A stretch of 47,734 nt of DNA from Reyranella sp. Lineage in GTDB: Bacteria; Pseudomonadota; Alphaproteobacteria; Reyranellales; Reyranellaceae. Positions 1 through 8,847 of the stretch are shown here, piece by piece (the first letter of the stretch is position 1; every line of letters starts with the position of its first letter). The DNA is taken from NCBI RefSeq assembly GCF_004296935.1, contig NZ_SCVH01000047.1, positions 1 to 47,734 on the forward strand, read 5' to 3'. A program made the position numbers and the translations under genes. Below the pieces are notes generated by a model, which saw only the letters and a list, made by a program, of their open reading frames with translations, ran no database searches and had not been told where the DNA came from.

Positions 1-872
1 TCGACGGCATCCGGCTCACGGTGCAGGCGGGCGACAGTGTCGCACTGGTCGGCGAGAGCGGCTCGGGCAAGTCGACCCTGTTGCGCGTGCTGCTCGGTTT
101 GACGGAGAGCAGCGACGGTCGCGCACTCTATCGCGGCGACGACATCGAAACCCTGACGAACGACAAGCGGCGCTCGTTCCAGCGCGACGTCGCCATGATC
201 TATCAGGATGCGCGCGCCTCGCTGAATCCGCGGCTCAAGACGCTCGACCTGATCGGCGAGCCGATCCGCCAGCACGCGCTGTGTCCGGAGTCGGCGCTGC
301 GCGCCCGCGTCGCCGCCCTGCTCGCCCGCGTGGGCATGCCGGCCGATACCGCGGACCGCTATCCGAGCCAGCTGTCGGGCGGCCAGGTGCGGCGCGTCGC
401 GATCGCCCGCGCGCTTGCCTCGGAGCCGAAAGTGATCGTGGCCGACGAGGCGGTCTCGGGGCTCGACGTGTCTACCCAGGCGCAGCTGCTCAATCTTCTG
501 CGTGGCCTGCAGCACGAGATGGGATTGACGCTGCTGTTCATCACTCATGACCTGGCGGTGGCGAGCTATCTCTGCCGTCGGATCGCGGTGATGTATCTCG
601 GCCGGATCGTCGAGGCCGGTCCGACAAAGGAGGTGCTGCGATACCCTCTACACCCCTATACAAGGGCGCTCCTCAACGCCTCGCCCCGGTTCTTCGAGCC
701 GATCGCCGAGACCTTGCCCGGTGAGATCCCGAGCCCGATCGACCTGCCGCCGGGCTGCCGGTTCGCCGGCCGCTGCCCGCGGGCGGCACAGGACTGCCGC
801 ACGCACGAGCCGCCGCTTGCCACGACACGCGCCGGACGCGAGGTTGCCTGCCTCCACCCGCTGATCGACTGA
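1..872 (+). CDS. Oligopeptide/dipeptide ABC transporter ATP-binding protein (OppF/DppF type), 5'-truncated
   Basis: ATPase subunit of a peptide or nickel type ABC importer, acting at the cytoplasmic face of the inner membrane. The reading frame is open from base 3, so the true start lies outside the window; the first visible residues (DGIRLTVQAG) already sit inside the domain. Visible motifs are Walker A GESGSGKST, a Q-loop YQDARASLNPR, signature LSGGQVRR and Walker B VIVADEAVSGLD, where the usual DEPVSALD is altered to DEAVSGLD. The C-terminal oligopeptide-transporter extension is present (HPYTRALL, then a CRFAGRCPRA cysteine motif). The partner permeases and binding protein must lie upstream. 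The family assignment is secure; the substrate is unknown. Confidence 0.93.
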   Translation, partial: DGIRLTVQAGDSVALVGESGSGKSTLLRVLLGLTESSDGRALYRGDDIETLTNDKRRSFQRDVAMIYQDARASLNPRLKTLDLIGEPIRQHALCPESALRARVAALLARVGMPADTADRYPSQLSGGQVRRVAIARALASEPKVIVADEAVSGLDVSTQAQLLNLLRGLQHEMGLTLLFITHDLAVASYLCRRIAVMYLGRIVEAGPTKEVLRYPLHPYTRALLNASPRFFEPIAETLPGEIPSPIDLPPGCRFAGRCPRAAQDCRTHEPPLATTRAGREVACLHPLID

Positions 873-938
873 CAGCGCTCCTGTGGACAGCGACTTGCCG
901 CGGGCTGTGGCATACTCGCGACCGCAAAGGAGTGTTGA

Positions 939-1472
939 ATGAACAAGTTTATTGCGGCCGCCGCGGTGGCAGTTCTCGCAGCGGCGACCGGCGCCTGTCA
1001 GACAGGCCAGCCCACGGCGCAGGCCATGAACAAGCAGTATGCGGATTCCAAGGTCTATATCGGCGCCCTCACCTGCAACGTGAGCGGCAGCACCGGCTAC
1101 GTCTTCGGCTCGACCAAGGACCTGAGCTGCGTCTACCTCACCAAGGAAGGCGTCTCGCAGGCCTACACCGGCAAGATCCACAAGTTCGGCATCGACATCG
1201 GCTATACGAAGTCCGCTCACCTGATCTGGCACGTTTTCCAGCTCGGCGGCCTGGTCGGTGACGCCACGAGCACCAATCCCAGGGTCCTGGCGGGCAACTA
1301 TGGCGGCGAACAGGTCTCGGTCGCGGTGAGTTCGAGCGCCGGTGGCAACTGGCTCTATGGCGGCAGCAACAACCAGATCGTGCTGCAGGCGACGCAGATC
1401 CAGGATAGCGGCAACGCCGGCTACAACCTGGCCTATGGCATCGCCGAGATGGGTCTCACCCTCAGGAACTAG
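939..1472 (+). CDS. Secreted DUF992-family protein (first of tandem pair)
   Basis: A 177-residue exported protein. The N-terminus is a signal peptide (MNKFIAAAAVAVLAAATGAC); the cysteine sits where a lipidated Cys would be, but the residues before it (TGA) are a poor lipobox, so lipidation is uncertain. The mature part shows the DUF992 pattern: ALTCNVSGSTGYVFGS, then YTGKIHKFGIDIGYT, then a C-terminal GGNWLYGGSNNQI. DUF992 proteins are common in alphaproteobacteria and have no established function. The start is supported by AAAGGAG a few bases upstream. It is followed 27 bases later by a paralogue in the same orientation, and the two are probably co-transcribed. Confidence 0.88.
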   Translation: MNKFIAAAAVAVLAAATGACQTGQPTAQAMNKQYADSKVYIGALTCNVSGSTGYVFGSTKDLSCVYLTKEGVSQAYTGKIHKFGIDIGYTKSAHLIWHVFQLGGLVGDATSTNPRVLAGNYGGEQVSVAVSSSAGGNWLYGGSNNQIVLQATQIQDSGNAGYNLAYGIAEMGLTLRN

Positions 1473-1499
1473 CGCAACGTTCGTCGCAAGGAGTACTCA

Positions 1500-2009
1500 G
1501 TGAACAAGTATCTTTCGGCCGCCGCGGCGGTCGCCCTGGCTCTGGCCGCTGGTGCCTGCATGCAGCAGTCGACGCCCCAGGAACTCAATACCACCAACGC
1601 CAATTCCCGGATCTTCATCGGGTCGCTGACCTGCAACATCGCCGGCGGCACGGGCTACATCCTGGGCTCGAGCAAGAGCATGGATTGCGTCTTCCTCGGC
1701 AAAGACGGCGTGTCGACCGCCCAGTACAGCGGCACGATCAACAAGGTCGGCGTCGACATCGGTTACACCAAGGCCATGCACACGATCTGGCGCGTCTATT
1801 CGCTGGGCTCCGAGCGCGCGGCGAATTCGCTGAGCGGCACCTATGTCGGCGAGCAAGGTACGGCCGCGGTCGGCGGCCAGGCCGGCGGCAACTGGCTCTA
1901 CGGCGGCCCCAACGCCGAGATCGGCATGGTCGCCTCGGGCATCGTGCAGGACGCGGGCTACAACCTAGCGATGGGCATCGGCGAGATGTCGCTGAAGCTC
2001 CACCGGTAA
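1500..2009 (+). CDS. Secreted DUF992-family protein (second of tandem pair)
   Basis: A 169-residue paralogue of the preceding gene with the same layout: a signal peptide ending near Cys20 (AAGACMQQS), the SLTCNIAGGTGYILGSSK block, KVGVDIGYTKAMHTIWRVY, and the GGNWLYGGPNAEIG region near the C-terminus. The start is GTG, chosen because AAGGAG lies six bases upstream and the signal peptide begins there. The shared DUF992 core shows that the pair arose by duplication; the linker between residues about 85 and 120 has diverged. Function is unknown. Confidence 0.88.
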   Translation: MNKYLSAAAAVALALAAGACMQQSTPQELNTTNANSRIFIGSLTCNIAGGTGYILGSSKSMDCVFLGKDGVSTAQYSGTINKVGVDIGYTKAMHTIWRVYSLGSERAANSLSGTYVGEQGTAAVGGQAGGNWLYGGPNAEIGMVASGIVQDAGYNLAMGIGEMSLKLHR

Positions 2010-2018
2010 CGTCGACTT

Positions 2019-2876
2019 CTAGGCCGTCGCCGCCTGCAGCGCGCAGCCGGCGACGGTGATGCGGTGCATCAGGCGGCGCTCGCCCTGATAGTCGTTGGCG
2101 GCATAGTGCCAGGTGGCGCGATTGTCCCAGAAGGCGATCGAGCCCTCGCGCCAGCGGAAGCGGCAGGTGAATTCCGGCCGCGCCGCGTGCTGGTAGAGAT
2201 GGTCGAGCAGCGGCTTGCTGTCTTCGGCCGTCCAGCCGTCGAAGCGCAGGGTGAAGGCGCGGTTGACGTAGAGCGCCTTGCGGCCGCTCAGCGGGTGCTT
2301 GATCACGACCGGGTGCACGACATCGGCGCCGACCTTGTCGTGATTTTCGTAACGGCTCGCACCTTCGGGATTCTTGTCATTGACGCCACCCTTGCCGAAG
2401 ATGTGCGCCGAACCATGTACGGCACGCATTCCTTCCAGCGTGCGCTGCAGTCCGGGCGAGAGCGTCTCGAAGGCGCGGTACATGTTGGCGAACAGCGTGT
2501 CGCCGCCCTCCTCCGGCACTTCGCGGGCCAGCAGGATGGAGCCCATTGCCGGCTCCTGGTCGTAGCTGTGGTCGGTGTGCCAGCCGCCGCCGATATTGGT
2601 CTTCTGCTCCGGCTCCTTGCGCACCTCGGCGATCTCGGGATAGCCCGGCGCGGCCTTGAAGAAGCGGTTGACGTCGATCGGCGCCCAGCGCCGCGCGAAT
2701 TCGATGTGCTGCTCGGGCGTGAGCTTCTGGTCGCGGAAGAAGATGACTCCGTGCTCGACGAAGGCGCGCTGGACCTCGTCCCACTGGCGGTTGCTCATGA
2801 CGTTGAGATCGATGCCCAGCACCTCCGCGCCGCAGCCACCGGTGATCTTCTGCACCTGAATCGTTTCGTAGGTCAT
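2019..2876 (-). CDS. TauD/TfdA-family Fe(II)/2-oxoglutarate-dependent dioxygenase
   Basis: A 285-residue non-haem iron dioxygenase that would hydroxylate a small substrate using O2 and 2-oxoglutarate. The iron triad is visible as H100-x-D102 (GGGWHTDHSY) and a distal His near 257 (RATWHYA), followed by an Arg-rich 2-oxoglutarate-binding segment (RRLMHRITVAG). The N-terminal GAEVLGIDL and FFRDQKL motifs are typical of the family. The start ATG at 2876 has GGAGG nine bases upstream; a longer in-frame extension is rejected because it runs back into the transporter gene. It is the last gene of a minus-strand run with acyl-CoA dehydrogenases. The substrate cannot be read from sequence; taurine itself is not implied. 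Confidence 0.92.
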   Translation of the reverse strand: MTYETIQVQKITGGCGAEVLGIDLNVMSNRQWDEVQRAFVEHGVIFFRDQKLTPEQHIEFARRWAPIDVNRFFKAAPGYPEIAEVRKEPEQKTNIGGGWHTDHSYDQEPAMGSILLAREVPEEGGDTLFANMYRAFETLSPGLQRTLEGMRAVHGSAHIFGKGGVNDKNPEGASRYENHDKVGADVVHPVVIKHPLSGRKALYVNRAFTLRFDGWTAEDSKPLLDHLYQHAARPEFTCRFRWREGSIAFWDNRATWHYAANDYQGERRLMHRITVAGCALQAATA

Positions 2877-2899
2877 GACCTTTCCCTCCGGACGAAATA

Positions 2900-3859
2900 C
2901 TAGCGCGCCTGAACGCCCAGCAACAACAGCGCGATCGACAGCGTGAACACGCTGGCCGCCGTCGAGATGACGACGGCGTTGGTCGCCCGCGCGACTCCGA
3001 CTCCGTACATCTGGGCGACCAGATAGACGTTGGCGCCGGCCGGCAGGGCGGCGTTCAGGGTCGCCACGGTGAGCCACAGCGGATCGAGCGGGAAGACGTA
3101 GCGCCCCAGCGTCCACACCAGCAGCGGCAGCGCCGCCAGCTTGAAGGCCGTGGCCAACGCTGCCGACTGCCAGTGCCCCTTCAAGCCGACGTGGGCGAGC
3201 GAGGCGCCGACCATGATCAGGCCGCAGGGCGGCGCCGCCATCGCCAGGGCCTGCAGGATGCGGTCGATCACGGCCGGCGTCGCGAGGCCGGGGACCAGCC
3301 GGGTGAGTTCACCCCAGGCGAGGCCGGCGAAGATCGCCGGAATGACGGGATGCTTCAGCATGTTGAGCGCCGCCCCGCCCAGCCGGCCGAGCAGCCGTCG
3401 GCGGGCGCCGCCCGGCGCATCCATCTCCATCAGGAAGGACGAGAAGGTGAGCAGGATCAGCGAATGTACGCTGATGATCATCAGCAGCGGCACCAGCCCC
3501 TGCTCGCCAAAGGCGTAGGTGATGAAGGGGATGCCGATGCCGACGCCGTTGGAGAAGACGCCGGAGAGCGCCAGCATGGTGCGGTCGCCGATGCCCATGC
3601 CCAAGGCGCGGCCGAGCAGCATCAGCACGCCATAGAGCAGGAAGACGGCGCCGAAGAAGACCAGCAGGATGTCGGGCTCGAGCGTCTCGATCCGCACCTT
3701 GGCCATGGAGCGGAAGAGCAGCGCCGGAAACAGCGCGTAGAAGGTGACGCCGGTGAGCCCGCGCAATCCCTCGGCGCTGAGCAGCGGCGTGCGGCCGATC
3801 ACCCAGCCGATCAGCACCATGCCGAACACCGGCACGATGATGTCGACGATCGCGCTCAT
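2900..3859 (-). CDS. AEC (auxin efflux carrier) family transporter
   Basis: A 319-residue inner-membrane carrier. About ten hydrophobic segments in two halves are visible, beginning MSAIVDIIVPVFGMVLIGW, with the family's polar break in the middle region and a C-terminal half with GANVYLVAQMYG. Bacterial AEC members move organic anions such as malate or malonate. It sits 25 bases downstream of an acyl-CoA dehydrogenase gene and 23 bases upstream of the TauD-like dioxygenase, all on the same strand. It may therefore take up or export the acid handled by this operon. That role is inferred from context only. Confidence 0.9.
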   Translation of the reverse strand: MSAIVDIIVPVFGMVLIGWVIGRTPLLSAEGLRGLTGVTFYALFPALLFRSMAKVRIETLEPDILLVFFGAVFLLYGVLMLLGRALGMGIGDRTMLALSGVFSNGVGIGIPFITYAFGEQGLVPLLMIISVHSLILLTFSSFLMEMDAPGGARRRLLGRLGGAALNMLKHPVIPAIFAGLAWGELTRLVPGLATPAVIDRILQALAMAAPPCGLIMVGASLAHVGLKGHWQSAALATAFKLAALPLLVWTLGRYVFPLDPLWLTVATLNAALPAGANVYLVAQMYGVGVARATNAVVISTAASVFTLSIALLLLGVQAR

Positions 3860-3884
3860 GGTCTCCGCCGCGTGAAAGCGGCGT

Positions 3885-5027
3885 TTACGCCGCCATCGCG
3901 AGGTTGCTGTAGCGCGTCAGGTGATGCTGCTGGTTGCCGAACATCAGGTCGATCATGGTCAGCCGCTTGAAGTAGTGGCTGACCGAAAGCTCGTCGGTGA
4001 CGCCCATGCCGCCGTGCATCTGGACGGCACTCTGGCCGCAGAACTTGCCCGACTTGCCGATCTGCACCTTGGCGCCCGATGCCGCCTTGGCGCGCACGAC
4101 GGGATCCTTGTCGTCGATCTTGAGCGACGCCATCAGGGTCATCGAGCGCGCTTCCTGGGCGTTGGTGAAGCAGTCGACCATGCGATGCTGCAGCACCTGG
4201 AACTTGCCGATCGGCACGCCGAACTGCTTGCGGGTCTTGATGTATTCCAGCGTCGCCGCGTTGATCGCGTCCATGCAGCCGGTGGCCTCGGCGCAGAGCG
4301 CCACGATGGCACGGTCGACGCCGTCCTCGACGATGCCGAAGCCCTCGTCGACCTTGCCCAGCACGGCGTCTGCGCCGGCCGAGACTTTGTCGAAGGTGAG
4401 TTCGGAGGCGCGCAGCGAATCCTGGGTCGGATAGTCGCGGCGTGAAAGTCCCTTGGCCTTGCCGTCGACGATGAAGAGTGTGAGGCCCTTGGGCTCGCGC
4501 GCGCTGCCGGCGGTGCGGGCGAGCACGATGATGTGGTCGGCCGAGGCCGCGTTATAGACCACGCCCTTGTGGCCGGAGAGCGACCAGCCGGCACCCTCCT
4601 TGGTGGCCTTGAGCGAAACGTCGGCCAGATTGTAGCGCGACTGGCGTTCTAGCCAGGCCAGGGCGAACTGCTTCTTGCCCTCGATCATCGGCGCCAGCAG
4701 CGCCTCCTTCTGGGCCTTGGAGCCTGAGCGGGCGATCATGCCGCCGCCCAGCACGACCGTCGGCAGGAACGGCTCCAGCACCAGGCCTTTGCCGAACTGC
4801 TCCATCACGATCATGGTCTCGATCGGACCGCCGCCGTAGCCGCCGTCCTCTTCCGAAAACGACATGCCGAGCCAGCCCAGCTCGGCGAACTGCGCCCAGT
4901 TCTCGGGCAGCCAGCCGCGCTCGGTCGCCGCGATCTTGCGGCGGGCATCGAACGCGTACTTGTCGCGCACGAAACGCTCGGCCTGCTCCTGCAGCTGTTT
5001 CTGCTCGTCGGAAAGGGACAGATCCAT
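3885..5027 (-). CDS. Acyl-CoA dehydrogenase, pimeloyl-CoA dehydrogenase small-subunit-like
   Basis: A 380-residue flavoprotein of the acyl-CoA dehydrogenase superfamily with N-terminal helical domain (MDLSLSDEQKQLQEQAERFV), central beta domain and C-terminal helical bundle. The C-terminal segment reads DLMFGNQQHHLTRY. Where medium-chain enzymes carry the catalytic Glu (IYEGT), this protein has Phe, so it may lack its own base at that place. This fits the small subunit of two-gene dehydrogenases such as PimCD or the heteromeric FadE pairs. The start has GGAGGAAG eight bases upstream. It follows a large-type dehydrogenase by 27 bases. The substrate (dicarboxylic, branched or alicyclic acyl-CoA) is unknown. 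Confidence 0.9.
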   Translation of the reverse strand: MDLSLSDEQKQLQEQAERFVRDKYAFDARRKIAATERGWLPENWAQFAELGWLGMSFSEEDGGYGGGPIETMIVMEQFGKGLVLEPFLPTVVLGGGMIARSGSKAQKEALLAPMIEGKKQFALAWLERQSRYNLADVSLKATKEGAGWSLSGHKGVVYNAASADHIIVLARTAGSAREPKGLTLFIVDGKAKGLSRRDYPTQDSLRASELTFDKVSAGADAVLGKVDEGFGIVEDGVDRAIVALCAEATGCMDAINAATLEYIKTRKQFGVPIGKFQVLQHRMVDCFTNAQEARSMTLMASLKIDDKDPVVRAKAASGAKVQIGKSGKFCGQSAVQMHGGMGVTDELSVSHYFKRLTMIDLMFGNQQHHLTRYSNLAMAA

Positions 5028-5054
5028 CTCGTCTTCCTCCAGATATTGCGCGTC

Positions 5055-6218
5055 TTATAGCCCGAGGATGGCCTTGGACACGATGTTCTTCTGAACCTCG
5101 GTGCTGCCGCCGTAGATCGTGGTCTTGCGCATGTTGAAATAGCGCGGCGCGGCGGGCGGCGCATGGTCGGGGCCGATCGGCGTCTCGTTCGTATCCTGAA
5201 ACAGCATGCCCGGCTGATAGGGCGCGGCGTACTCGCCACAGGCTTCCATGGCCAGTTCCGCGATACGCTGCTGGATTTCCGAGCCGCGGACCTTGAGGAT
5301 CGAGGCCTCGGGTCCCGGCGCGCCACCCAGCGCCATGGTCGAGAGCGCCCGCAGCTCGCTCATCTCCAGCGCCTGAACCTGAAGGTCGATATCGGCGATC
5401 TTCTCGGCCATCGACGGATCGTCGCTGAGCGTGCGCAGCATCGAGACGCCGCGCTTGGATGACGGCACCTCGGCGATGCCCAGGCGCTCGTTGGCGAGCA
5501 GGAACTTGGCGCAGGTCCAGCCCTCGTTCTCCTTGCCCACCAGGTTGGCGACGGGAACCTTCACATTGTCGAGGAACACGTCGTTCACGGCATGGGCGCC
5601 GTCGAGCATGATGATCGGCCGCACGGTGACGCCCGGCGTCTTCATGTCGATCAGCAGGAAGGAGATGCCTTCCTGCGCCTTGGCCTCGGTGTTGGTCCGC
5701 ACCAGGCAGAAGATCCAATCGCCCCAATGGGCGTAGGAGGTCCAGGTCTTCTGCCCGTTCACGATGTAGTGGTCGCCCTCGCGCACCGCCCTCGTGCGTA
5801 GATTGGCGAGATCGGAGCCGGCGCCCGGCTCGGAATAGCCCTGGCACCATGACACCGTCGATTCACGGATGCCCGGCAGGAAGCGCGCCTTCTGCTCCTC
5901 GTTGCCGAAGGTGTAGATCACCGGCCCGACCATTTTGGGCCCGAACGGCAGGATGCGCGGTGCGCCCTCCTCCGCCAGCACGTTCTCGAACAGGAAGCGC
6001 TGCGTCACGTCCCAGCCCGGCCCGCCGAATTTCCTGGGCCAGGTGTAGGCGAGCCAACCCTTCTTGCCGAGCGCCTGCTGCCAGACCATGTGGTCGTCGC
6101 GGTCGTAGTGCTTGCCCGAGAAGGTCTTTTCCTTGGTCGCGGGCGACAGGTTTTTGCGGGCGAAGTCCCGTACTTCGTCGGCGAACGCCTTGTGATCGGG
6201 CTTGAGCGCGAGGTCCAT
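5055..6218 (-). CDS. Acyl-CoA dehydrogenase, large-subunit type (duplicate copy 2)
   Basis: A 387-residue acyl-CoA dehydrogenase. It contains the flavin-domain block WCQGYSEPGAGSDL, the substrate-side YIVNGQKTWTS, and a C-terminus IYGGSTEVQKNIVSKAILGL. At the position of the classical catalytic Glu the sequence has Gly (IYGGS), as in its neighbour. The start ATG is one base past the stop codon of the upstream gene (6220-7416), so translation is probably coupled. It is closely similar to that gene over its whole length (shared KFLLANERLGIA, SEPGxGSDLAxLRT, YFNxRKTTIYGGS), which indicates tandem duplication. It probably pairs with the small-type subunit downstream. Confidence 0.91.
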   Translation of the reverse strand: MDLALKPDHKAFADEVRDFARKNLSPATKEKTFSGKHYDRDDHMVWQQALGKKGWLAYTWPRKFGGPGWDVTQRFLFENVLAEEGAPRILPFGPKMVGPVIYTFGNEEQKARFLPGIRESTVSWCQGYSEPGAGSDLANLRTRAVREGDHYIVNGQKTWTSYAHWGDWIFCLVRTNTEAKAQEGISFLLIDMKTPGVTVRPIIMLDGAHAVNDVFLDNVKVPVANLVGKENEGWTCAKFLLANERLGIAEVPSSKRGVSMLRTLSDDPSMAEKIADIDLQVQALEMSELRALSTMALGGAPGPEASILKVRGSEIQQRIAELAMEACGEYAAPYQPGMLFQDTNETPIGPDHAPPAAPRYFNMRKTTIYGGSTEVQKNIVSKAILGL

Positions 6219-6219
6219 C

Positions 6220-7416
6220 CTAGAGTCCCAGCACCATCTTGGAGATGATGCCCTTCTGGATCTCGTTGCTGCCGCCGTAGATCGTGGTCTTGCGTGTGTT
6301 GAAGTAGCGCGGTGCCGCGAGATGGGCGTAGTCGGGCCCGACCGGCGCCTCGTTGGTGCCCTGCCACAACAGGCCCGGCAGGTATGGCGCGGAATATTCG
6401 CCAACCGCTTCCATGGTGAGTTCGGTGAGGCGCTGCTGGATCTCCGAGCCCCGGATCTTGAGCCCCGAAACTTCCGGACCGGGCTGGCCGCCGTGCGCCA
6501 TCGCCGACAGCACGCGTAGTTCGGTGTACTCGAGCGCCGTCACCTGGATTTCGAGATCGGCGATCTTCTCGGCGAAGCTCTGGTTCTCGATCAGGGGCTT
6601 GCCGTTGTCCTGCTCGGCGCGGGCGATGTCCTTCAAGGCCGCGACGCCGCGCTTGGACTGCGGCACGGCGGCGATCCCCAGCCGTTCGTTGGCCAGCAGG
6701 AACTTGGCGCAGGTCCAGCCCTCGTTCTCCTTGCCCACCAGGTTGGCGACCGGAACTTTTACGTTGTCGAAGAAGACCTCGTTCACCTCGTGGCCGCCGT
6801 CGGCCATGATGATGGGCTTCACGGTGATGCCCGGAGTCTTCATGTCGATCAGCAGGAAGGAGATGCCCTCCTGCGGCTTGGCCTTGGGGTCGGTCCGCAC
6901 CAGGCAGAAGATCCAGTCGGCCCAGTGGCCCATCGTGTTCCAGGTCTTGGACCCGTTCACGATGTAATGGTCGCCTTCCTTCTCGGCCTTGGTACGCAGC
7001 GAGGCGAGGTCGGAGCCCGAGCCCGGCTCGGAGTAGCCCTGGCACCACCACACCGTGCTGAGGCGAATCGGGTCGAGATACTTCGCCTTCTGCTCCTCGT
7101 TGCCGAAGGTGTAGATCACCGGACCCACCATCTTGGTGCCGAACGGGATGATGCCGGGCGCATATTCCTCGGCGCAGATGTTCTCGAAGATGTAGCGCTC
7201 GGCCGGCGTAAAACCCGGGCCGCCGTGCTTCTTCGGCCACGTGTAGACCAGCCAGCCCTTCTTCCCGAGCGCCTGCTGCCAGCGCATGTAGTCGTCGCGG
7301 CCGAGGTGCTTGCCGTTCTTGACCTTGTCGCGCACGTCGGCCGGCAGATTGGCGCGGACAAACGCACGCACGTCGTCGGCGAATTTCTGTTCTTCAGGGG
7401 TGAAAGCGAGGTCCAT
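6220..7416 (-). CDS. Acyl-CoA dehydrogenase, large-subunit type (duplicate copy 1)
   Basis: A 398-residue acyl-CoA dehydrogenase, first of three in a row. It shows WCQGYSEPGSGSDLASLRT, YIVNGSKTWNTMGHWADW and the C-terminal YFNTRKTTIYGGSNEIQKG. It keeps an insertion around residues 275-290 that its duplicate lacks. The start at 7416 is chosen for GGGAGG about seven bases upstream and for agreement with its paralogue (MDLAFTPEEQ versus MDLALKPDHK); an upstream in-frame extension adds a non-family N-terminus. A CoA-transferase gene lies 133 bases upstream on the same strand and could supply the CoA ester. Confidence 0.92.
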   Translation of the reverse strand: MDLAFTPEEQKFADDVRAFVRANLPADVRDKVKNGKHLGRDDYMRWQQALGKKGWLVYTWPKKHGGPGFTPAERYIFENICAEEYAPGIIPFGTKMVGPVIYTFGNEEQKAKYLDPIRLSTVWWCQGYSEPGSGSDLASLRTKAEKEGDHYIVNGSKTWNTMGHWADWIFCLVRTDPKAKPQEGISFLLIDMKTPGITVKPIIMADGGHEVNEVFFDNVKVPVANLVGKENEGWTCAKFLLANERLGIAAVPQSKRGVAALKDIARAEQDNGKPLIENQSFAEKIADLEIQVTALEYTELRVLSAMAHGGQPGPEVSGLKIRGSEIQQRLTELTMEAVGEYSAPYLPGLLWQGTNEAPVGPDYAHLAAPRYFNTRKTTIYGGSNEIQKGIISKMVLGL

Positions 7417-7549
7417 CAGTCCCTCCCGGGCCGGGTTTTGGATTTGGCCGGAGTTTAGCCACGAGCCCGTTCCGGACAAGCGTTACGCCATCGGCAGGCG
7501 GCTGGGTACGCCGCGAAGCGGAACAAGTTTACGTAGGAAATCGGTTACG

Positions 7550-8752
7550 TCATGGCACCAGCAACGCCCCGTCCGCCTTCAGTTTCTCGATGGCAGCGTC
7601 GCTCAGGCCCGCCTCGCGCAGCACTTCCACGCCGTCGCCGCCGATGCGCGGCGCATGGCGGCGGAACTCGGTCTTGGTCTTCTCGAAATCGAGCGGACTG
7701 GCGAAGGTCGTGATCGGGCCTTCGGTCGGATGCTCGCGCTCGGTGAAGAAGCCGGTGGCTTTCAGATGCGGGTCGTCGACCAGCTCCTCGAGCGTGTGCA
7801 CCGGCATGGCCGGGATGTCGGCCTTGTCGAACATTTCGAGCCAGTCCTCGGTGGTTCGGTCCTTCAGAAGGCTGTCGAGCACCTGGTAGAGCTCGCTGAA
7901 ATGCTTCGGCCGCTCGGTGCGGTCGACGAACTTCTTCTCCTTGGCGAGATCGGGCCGGCCGGCCAGCTCGAAGAAGGCGATCCAGTGCTGGTCGGTGTAG
8001 GGCAGCGCGCAGATGTAGCCGTTCTTCGTGGGAAACGGATGGCGGTACTTGTTGATGATGCGGTCGTAGCCCATGGCGCCGCGTTCCGGCTTCCAGGTCG
8101 CGCCGAACAGATGCTCGGTCAGCCAGAACGAGGCCAGCGTCTCCAGCATCGGCACCTCGATCATCTGGCCCTCGCCGGTGCATTTGCGATGATAGAGCGC
8201 GCCCAGCACGGCGATGCAGAGATGCAGCCCCGTCGTCTTGTCGGCGATCAGGCTCGGCATGAAGCGCGGCGGCGCGCCGTCGACGCGGCTCTGCAACGAG
8301 GCCGCCCCGCTCACGCCCTGCACGAGATCGTCGAACGCAGGCTTGTGGCCGTACGGTCCCTTGCGCGCATAGCCCAGCGAATAGGCAAAGATGATCGAGG
8401 GATTGATCTTCTTCAGGTCCTCGTAGCCCAGGCCCAGCCGCTCGATCGCCGCCGGCCGGCTGTTGTGGATGAACAGGTCGGCGGTCTTGATCATGCCTTT
8501 CAGAACCTCGACGGCCTCGGGCTTCTTGAGGTCGAGGCAGATCGAGCGCTTGTTGCGGTTGGCCGCCATGTAGATCGGGCCCATGCTCTTGTCGCGGCCC
8601 ATCACGCCGCCCGACAGCCGCAGCAGATCGCCCTCGGGCGGCTCGACCTTGATCACGTCGGCGCCCATGTCGGCCAGATGTTGCGTGGCGAACGGGCCCA
8701 GCAGCACCGCCGTCAGATCGATCACCCGCACGCCCGTCAACGGTCCCGGCAT
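7550..8752 (-). CDS. CaiB/BaiF class III CoA-transferase
   Basis: A 400-residue acyl-CoA transferase of class III (formyl-CoA transferase, BaiF, CaiB). These enzymes move CoA from a donor thioester to a carboxylic acid through an aspartyl-CoA anhydride. Visible family marks are GVRVIDLTAVLLGPF, GADVIKVEPPEGD, NRNKRSICLDLK and the catalytic Asp141 in PAFDDLVQGVSG. The length is typical. It faces away from a second CoA-transferase gene across a 95-base gap that must hold both promoters. It probably activates the acid oxidised by the downstream dehydrogenases; the substrate is unknown. Confidence 0.93.
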   Translation of the reverse strand: MPGPLTGVRVIDLTAVLLGPFATQHLADMGADVIKVEPPEGDLLRLSGGVMGRDKSMGPIYMAANRNKRSICLDLKKPEAVEVLKGMIKTADLFIHNSRPAAIERLGLGYEDLKKINPSIIFAYSLGYARKGPYGHKPAFDDLVQGVSGAASLQSRVDGAPPRFMPSLIADKTTGLHLCIAVLGALYHRKCTGEGQMIEVPMLETLASFWLTEHLFGATWKPERGAMGYDRIINKYRHPFPTKNGYICALPYTDQHWIAFFELAGRPDLAKEKKFVDRTERPKHFSELYQVLDSLLKDRTTEDWLEMFDKADIPAMPVHTLEELVDDPHLKATGFFTEREHPTEGPITTFASPLDFEKTKTEFRRHAPRIGGDGVEVLREAGLSDAAIEKLKADGALLVP

Positions 8753-8847
8753 TTACGCTCCCCATCCTTCTTCGTTTCGGCGCGCACTATGGCATAGCCC
8801 GAGAGGCTAAGGCATGTTGCGGGCCCCGAACGGAAAGAAGAGCTGCA

